From Flavobacteriaceae bacterium (GTDB lineage Bacteria > Bacteroidota > Bacteroidia > Flavobacteriales > Flavobacteriaceae): a stretch of DNA of 9,177 bases. The stretch spans positions 1-9,177 of the forward strand of contig CANCFZ010000089.1 of assembly GCA_947377425.1 (NCBI GenBank), read 5' to 3'. Of this stretch, positions 6,822 through 9,177 are shown piece after piece (within the stretch, counting starts at the first letter, position 1; every line of letters starts with the position of its first letter). The position numbers and the translations under genes are program-made. The notes beneath the pieces were generated by a model. The model was given only the letters and a program-made list of their open reading frames with translations. It was not told the origin of the DNA and made no database searches.

Positions 6822-7190
6822 TTATTTTTTGTTTCTAATTATTTCAAACAATCGTTTTATTATTCTTAACAACCAAAACGCCAACATAAATGTCAAAATC
6901 CAAGAAATAATTGGGTTGTCTTGAAATTGTTTTTTAAGAATATAAACTGCCATATCAAAAAACGAATCGGATTTTGGTTGTAAATAATTTTTGGCAACTT
7001 TGATTTCAGTTTTCGGTGCTTTTTTAATCAAAAAACTATCTAAAGTATCTACAGAAATTCCTTTGACAGAATTAGAATCTACTTTGATATTTATTTTTGA
7101 TTCTTTTGAAGACAAGTCCATTTTTACTTGTTTTTGAGCAAAGTTTAAGTTCAAAATAAACAAGAAAACAAGTATTATTATTTTTTTCAT
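6822..7190 (-). CDS. Small envelope protein with signal peptide and C-terminal membrane helix
   Basis: This encodes 122 residues from the ATG ending at 7190. Residues 1-18 are a Sec signal peptide (LNLNFA/QK). Residues 20-75 form a short polar, lysine-rich region. Residues about 93-110 are a transmembrane helix (PIISWILTFMLAFWLL) followed by a basic tail (RIIKRLFEIIRNKK), so the protein should span the inner membrane once with its short N-terminal domain in the periplasm and its basic tail in the cytoplasm. I recognise no family. Neighbouring genes lie 23 bases upstream and 36 bases downstream on the same strand, consistent with an operon. The signal peptide plus small size makes it a real gene despite the lack of a recognisable domain. 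Confidence 0.75.
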   Translation of the reverse strand: MKKIIILVFLFILNLNFAQKQVKMDLSSKESKINIKVDSNSVKGISVDTLDSFLIKKAPKTEIKVAKNYLQPKSDSFFDMAVYILKKQFQDNPIISWILTFMLAFWLLRIIKRLFEIIRNKK

Positions 7191-7213
7191 TTTTGTAAAA
7201 TTTAGAAATTATT

Positions 7214-7879
7214 TTATTTGAAATAATACATTTTTTCATACTCAAAACCGTCCAATCGAAGTAGTTTTCTGAAATCGGCACGACTAGGTTTTAATATTAC
7301 AAAAGTGGTGTCGTTATTTTCTACATTGGCTTCAAAAAGAATGTTCAATTGCTCATTAATTTTGATGAAATCTTTACGGGTTCCAAGTTGAAGGTATTTA
7401 TTACTTGAAAAATCAAATTTGATGATGTTTACCAAATAATTTCCGTTTACTTCTTTATTCAAAATCAAACTCGATTTGTAAATTTTAGCCGATTCATTTC
7501 CAGCAAAAGAAAAAATAGTATCCAATCGCTCGGTTTCCCATTGAATGGTATCGTTTTTTACAAACGTTTTGTAGGCTTTTTGAGTTTCTTTATCATAAAC
7601 AATATTGTTCTTGAATTCAACATTTGTCAAAGAATCCATTTGTTTTTTTGTTGTATCGAAACTTTCAACTTCAATTTTTATAACATATTTAGATTCAACT
7701 TTTAACCGATTTGAATAATCACTACCAAATGTGCCAATATACTTATTTGGAAAATTCGTTATATTTTCAACCTCTACAGGTTGTGGTTCATTAAAATAAA
7801 TATAACTGTCATTCAATTGATCGTTTTTGCACGAAAAAAGAGTTGCAACTAAAACAAGAAAAGTTATTTTATTTTTCAT
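7214..7879 (-). CDS. Putative lipoprotein of unknown function
   Basis: This encodes 221 residues from the ATG ending at 7879. The N-terminus MKNKITFLVLVATLFSCKND is a lipoprotein signal peptide with Cys17 as the lipidated residue. The rest alternates hydrophobic and polar residues (YVIKIEVESF, YLVNIIKFDF), suggesting a beta-rich globular domain, with many charged residues and no cysteines beyond the lipidated one. No catalytic motif or known domain is evident. The start is 3 bases after the stop of the 119-residue membrane protein, which points to co-transcription and possibly to a shared function. The function is unknown. Confidence 0.8.
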   Translation of the reverse strand: MKNKITFLVLVATLFSCKNDQLNDSYIYFNEPQPVEVENITNFPNKYIGTFGSDYSNRLKVESKYVIKIEVESFDTTKKQMDSLTNVEFKNNIVYDKETQKAYKTFVKNDTIQWETERLDTIFSFAGNESAKIYKSSLILNKEVNGNYLVNIIKFDFSSNKYLQLGTRKDFIKINEQLNILFEANVENNDTTFVILKPSRADFRKLLRLDGFEYEKMYYFK

Positions 7880-7882
7880 CTT

Positions 7883-8242
7883 TTATAAATTTGAAGTATC
7901 ATATCCGTTTACTTCTAAATAATGATTGACAATGTATAGTGCTAAAAAACCTAAAGCAAAACCAACACCTAATACTAAATAAAAGGTTTTCTTTTCTTTG
8001 AAAGATAAATCTTGAAAAGAAAACTTTCCTCCATTTGTAAAAACTAAAAGATAGATTCCCATTACAAATAGAGCTGGACCAATTAAAATTCCTTTGAAAG
8101 AATAGCTAATGCTGTTTCCTTGTTTTATTTCTTCAATTGTTGAATAACTAAAATAGTAAATAGCTATTAGCCCTACAAATGTTAGAAATAAACCTCCTAC
8201 ATATTTTTTGAGAATTGAAATAATATGATTTGAATTTTCCAA
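7883..8242 (-). CDS. Small three-helix membrane protein with a TTG start
   Basis: This encodes 119 residues. No ATG precedes the first transmembrane segment: the in-frame stop upstream is at 8264-8266 and the only ordinary start codon between them is TTG ending at 8242, which I therefore use. Hydrophobic segments lie at residues about 14-32 (VGGLFLTFVGLIAIYYF), 50-68 (KGILIGPALFVMGIYLLVF) and 86-106 (TFYLVLGVGFALGFLALYIV), with charged loops between them. It is probably an inner-membrane protein. I recognise no family or motif. A candidate promoter lies directly upstream, so this may be the first gene of an operon that includes the lipoprotein gene 3 bases downstream. The weak start codon suggests low expression. 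Confidence 0.75.
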   Translation of the reverse strand: MENSNHIISILKKYVGGLFLTFVGLIAIYYFSYSTIEEIKQGNSISYSFKGILIGPALFVMGIYLLVFTNGGKFSFQDLSFKEKKTFYLVLGVGFALGFLALYIVNHYLEVNGYDTSNL

Positions 8243-8267
8243 TGAATTTAATTTAAAATTGTTTTAT

Positions 8268-8295
8268 CAAAGTAAAGTGAATTCGAAAATTCAAA
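8268..8295 (-). promoter_or_regulatory. Candidate Bacteroidota-type promoter for the 119-residue membrane protein
   Basis: Read on the minus strand, TTTG (8295-8292) is followed after 16 bases by TTACTTTG (8275-8268), which fits the Bacteroidota TAnnTTTG -7 element in seven of eight positions. The spacer is slightly shorter than the usual 17-23. Transcription would start near 8262, about 20 bases before the TTG start codon. The match is imperfect in AT-rich DNA, so this is only a candidate. Confidence 0.3.
8278..8293. other. Perfect inverted repeat, possible operator or weak terminator
   Basis: TGAATTCGAAAATTCA is a 6-bp perfect inverted repeat around a CGAA loop, lying in the 60-base gap between the 146- and 119-residue genes. 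It sits in the spacer of the candidate promoter, so it could bind a dimeric regulator. It could also form a weak hairpin after the upstream gene, but it is AT-rich and lacks a good U-tract. The sequence is certain, its function is not. Confidence 0.3.
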
Positions 8296-8302
8296 CCATA
8301 CG

Positions 8303-8743
8303 TCATTCTTCGTATTTTTTAGGCTTCTTCCTATCGAATTCTGTCGCCATATAAAGGGCAATTTCTTTTGCTCCAATTAGCAGAGGCTTTCCAGAATTCC
8401 AAACATTTACTGTAAAAATTGTTGAATCTCCGAGTTGTTTTCTTTCAATTTTTAGTGATGTTCCTTTATGAAAATCATTATAATACGGCATAAAAATAAC
8501 GGAATTACTTTTTTGTAAATCGCCACCAACTAGCTCTAATTTTCGCAATTCAAGAAATTTTGAAGCTCTTGCCCAAACTATTTCTGCACTATCCTTTTGA
8601 ACTGAAAATGGATTTTTTTGAGCTTTGTATTTTTCCATTATTTCAGGATTGGTTTTGGAAGAGAAAAAAGTTTTAATTATAACAGAAACAACTAGTGCAA
8701 GTGCTATAAAAAGTAAAATATATGCAGTGTATTTAGGTTTCAT
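8303..8743 (-). CDS. Membrane-anchored protein of unknown function
   Basis: This encodes 146 residues from the ATG ending at 8743. Residues about 7-24 form a single membrane helix (AYILLFIALALVVSVIIK) without a lipobox or a clear cleavage site, so the protein is probably anchored with its C-terminal domain outside the cytoplasm. Residues about 50-140 form a mixed alpha/beta domain: a helix around SAEIVWARASKFLELRKLEL, strands around SVIFMPYYND, TSLKIERKQL and STIFTVNVWN, and a final helix LLIGAKEIALYMATEF. I do not recognise this domain. It lies 17 bases after the stop of the T9SS cargo gene and 60 bases before the three-helix membrane protein gene. Confidence 0.78.
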   Translation of the reverse strand: MKPKYTAYILLFIALALVVSVIIKTFFSSKTNPEIMEKYKAQKNPFSVQKDSAEIVWARASKFLELRKLELVGGDLQKSNSVIFMPYYNDFHKGTSLKIERKQLGDSTIFTVNVWNSGKPLLIGAKEIALYMATEFDRKKPKKYEE

Positions 8744-8760
8744 AAGATTGAATTAATAAG

Positions 8761-9177
8761 TTATTTTTTCATTGCAAAGTGACTTTTGAATATTTTATTC
8801 TCTCCATTTTCAGTATATTCAACTGTAAACCAGTAATCGTCGGAGATTAATTCGTTTCCATTAGATTTTCCATTCCAACCCAAACTTGTAGAAAGAAATT
8901 GTTTTAGCAGTTTACCATATCTGTCATAAATAGTAATTTTAAGTGGCCTGTAATTGTTACAAAAGATGTTCCAATAATCGTTATATCCATCATTATTAGG
9001 AGTAAAAAAACGAGGGTAATCCCATATAAAAAAGGAAATTGTAACATTCGATTTCCCGCATCCTGCCAAATCTTTTACTAAAATTTTATGATCACAACTT
9101 GAAACATTTTCAAAAATATTTGATGTTTGAAAATTACCTTCATCAAGACTGTAAGCATAAGTTCCAACTGGTGAAAC
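8761..9177 (-). CDS. T9SS type B sorting-domain protein, 5' part beyond the right edge
   Basis: The frame is open to the right edge, so only the last 138 codons of a probably much larger protein are present; the TTG at 9067-9069 is an internal leucine codon, not a start. Residues encoded by about 8764-9018 match the gliding-motility-associated C-terminal (type B, CHU_C-like) domain. Its hallmarks are YPRFFTPNNDGYNDYWNIF, ITIYDRYGKLLKQF, GWNGKSNGNEL, DDYWFTVEYTENG and a terminal FKSHFAMKK. Upstream is a segment resembling the repeat that usually precedes it (TYAYSLDEGNFQTSNIFENV, then VKDLAGCGKSNVTI). In Bacteroidota this domain directs export through the outer-membrane type IX secretion system and is associated with surface attachment or release. 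The cargo part and its function lie outside the window. Confidence 0.93.
   Translation of the reverse strand, partial: VSPVGTYAYSLDEGNFQTSNIFENVSSCDHKILVKDLAGCGKSNVTISFFIWDYPRFFTPNNDGYNDYWNIFCNNYRPLKITIYDRYGKLLKQFLSTSLGWNGKSNGNELISDDYWFTVEYTENGENKIFKSHFAMKK

Noticed and set aside
7072..7281. A minus-strand frame of 69 codons overlapping two genes
   Set aside because: It overlaps the 3' end of the 221-residue lipoprotein gene and the 5' part of the 122-residue gene, both of which have clear signal peptides; it has no supporting feature of its own.
8761..9069. A complete 102-residue gene starting with TTG at 9069
   Set aside because: The frame stays open to the right edge and the residues upstream (…VKDLAGCGK) continue the T9SS protein, so the TTG codon is internal.

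Overview
The window is AT-rich DNA in which every supportable gene lies on the minus strand, so transcription runs from the right edge to the left. It most likely comes from a member of the Flavobacteriia (Bacteroidota), close to Flavobacterium. The main reasons are the C-terminal type B sorting domain of a type IX secretion (T9SS) substrate at the right edge, many Sec signal peptides ending in A-Q, lipoproteins with S-C-K lipoboxes, and start codons preceded by A-rich DNA rather than a Shine-Dalgarno sequence. No tRNA, rRNA, CRISPR array, insertion sequence or attachment site was seen.

Right part (about 9177 down to 6366). The C-terminal end of a large T9SS type B cargo protein enters from the right edge. 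Downstream of it are five small envelope proteins that I do not recognise: a 146-residue protein with an N-terminal membrane anchor, a 119-residue three-helix membrane protein with a TTG start, a 221-residue lipoprotein, a 122-residue protein with a signal peptide and a C-terminal membrane helix, and a 139-residue lipoprotein. A weak promoter candidate with a perfect palindrome in its spacer lies before the 119-residue gene.

Middle part (6363 down to 2370). Three adjacent paralogues (305, 327 and 264 residues) each carry a signal peptide followed by 10 to 13 copies of a 24-residue MORN_2 / YwqK-type repeat, visible in the DNA as a 72-bp period. They are separated by 1 to 2 bases or overlap by 1, and a 427-residue exported WG-repeat protein follows after 13 bases. 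Together with the 139-residue lipoprotein gene this looks like one transcription unit.

Left part (2295 down to the left edge). After a 74-base gap comes an exported protein combining PDZ, one MORN motif and TPR-like helices. After a 73-base gap comes an exported MORN_1-repeat protein cut off by the left edge. These two share a C-x-S-G-D-C-x-N-G-x-G cassette.

Taken together, five of the six genes at 2370-6785 and leftward encode exported repeat proteins, downstream of a T9SS cargo gene and several small envelope proteins. MORN_2 proteins are commonly labelled YwqK-family antitoxins, but here all three are predicted to leave the cytoplasm and no YwqJ-like toxin is visible. A role as a surface or periplasmic repeat-scaffold system, or as immunity proteins acting outside the cytoplasm, is inference only.
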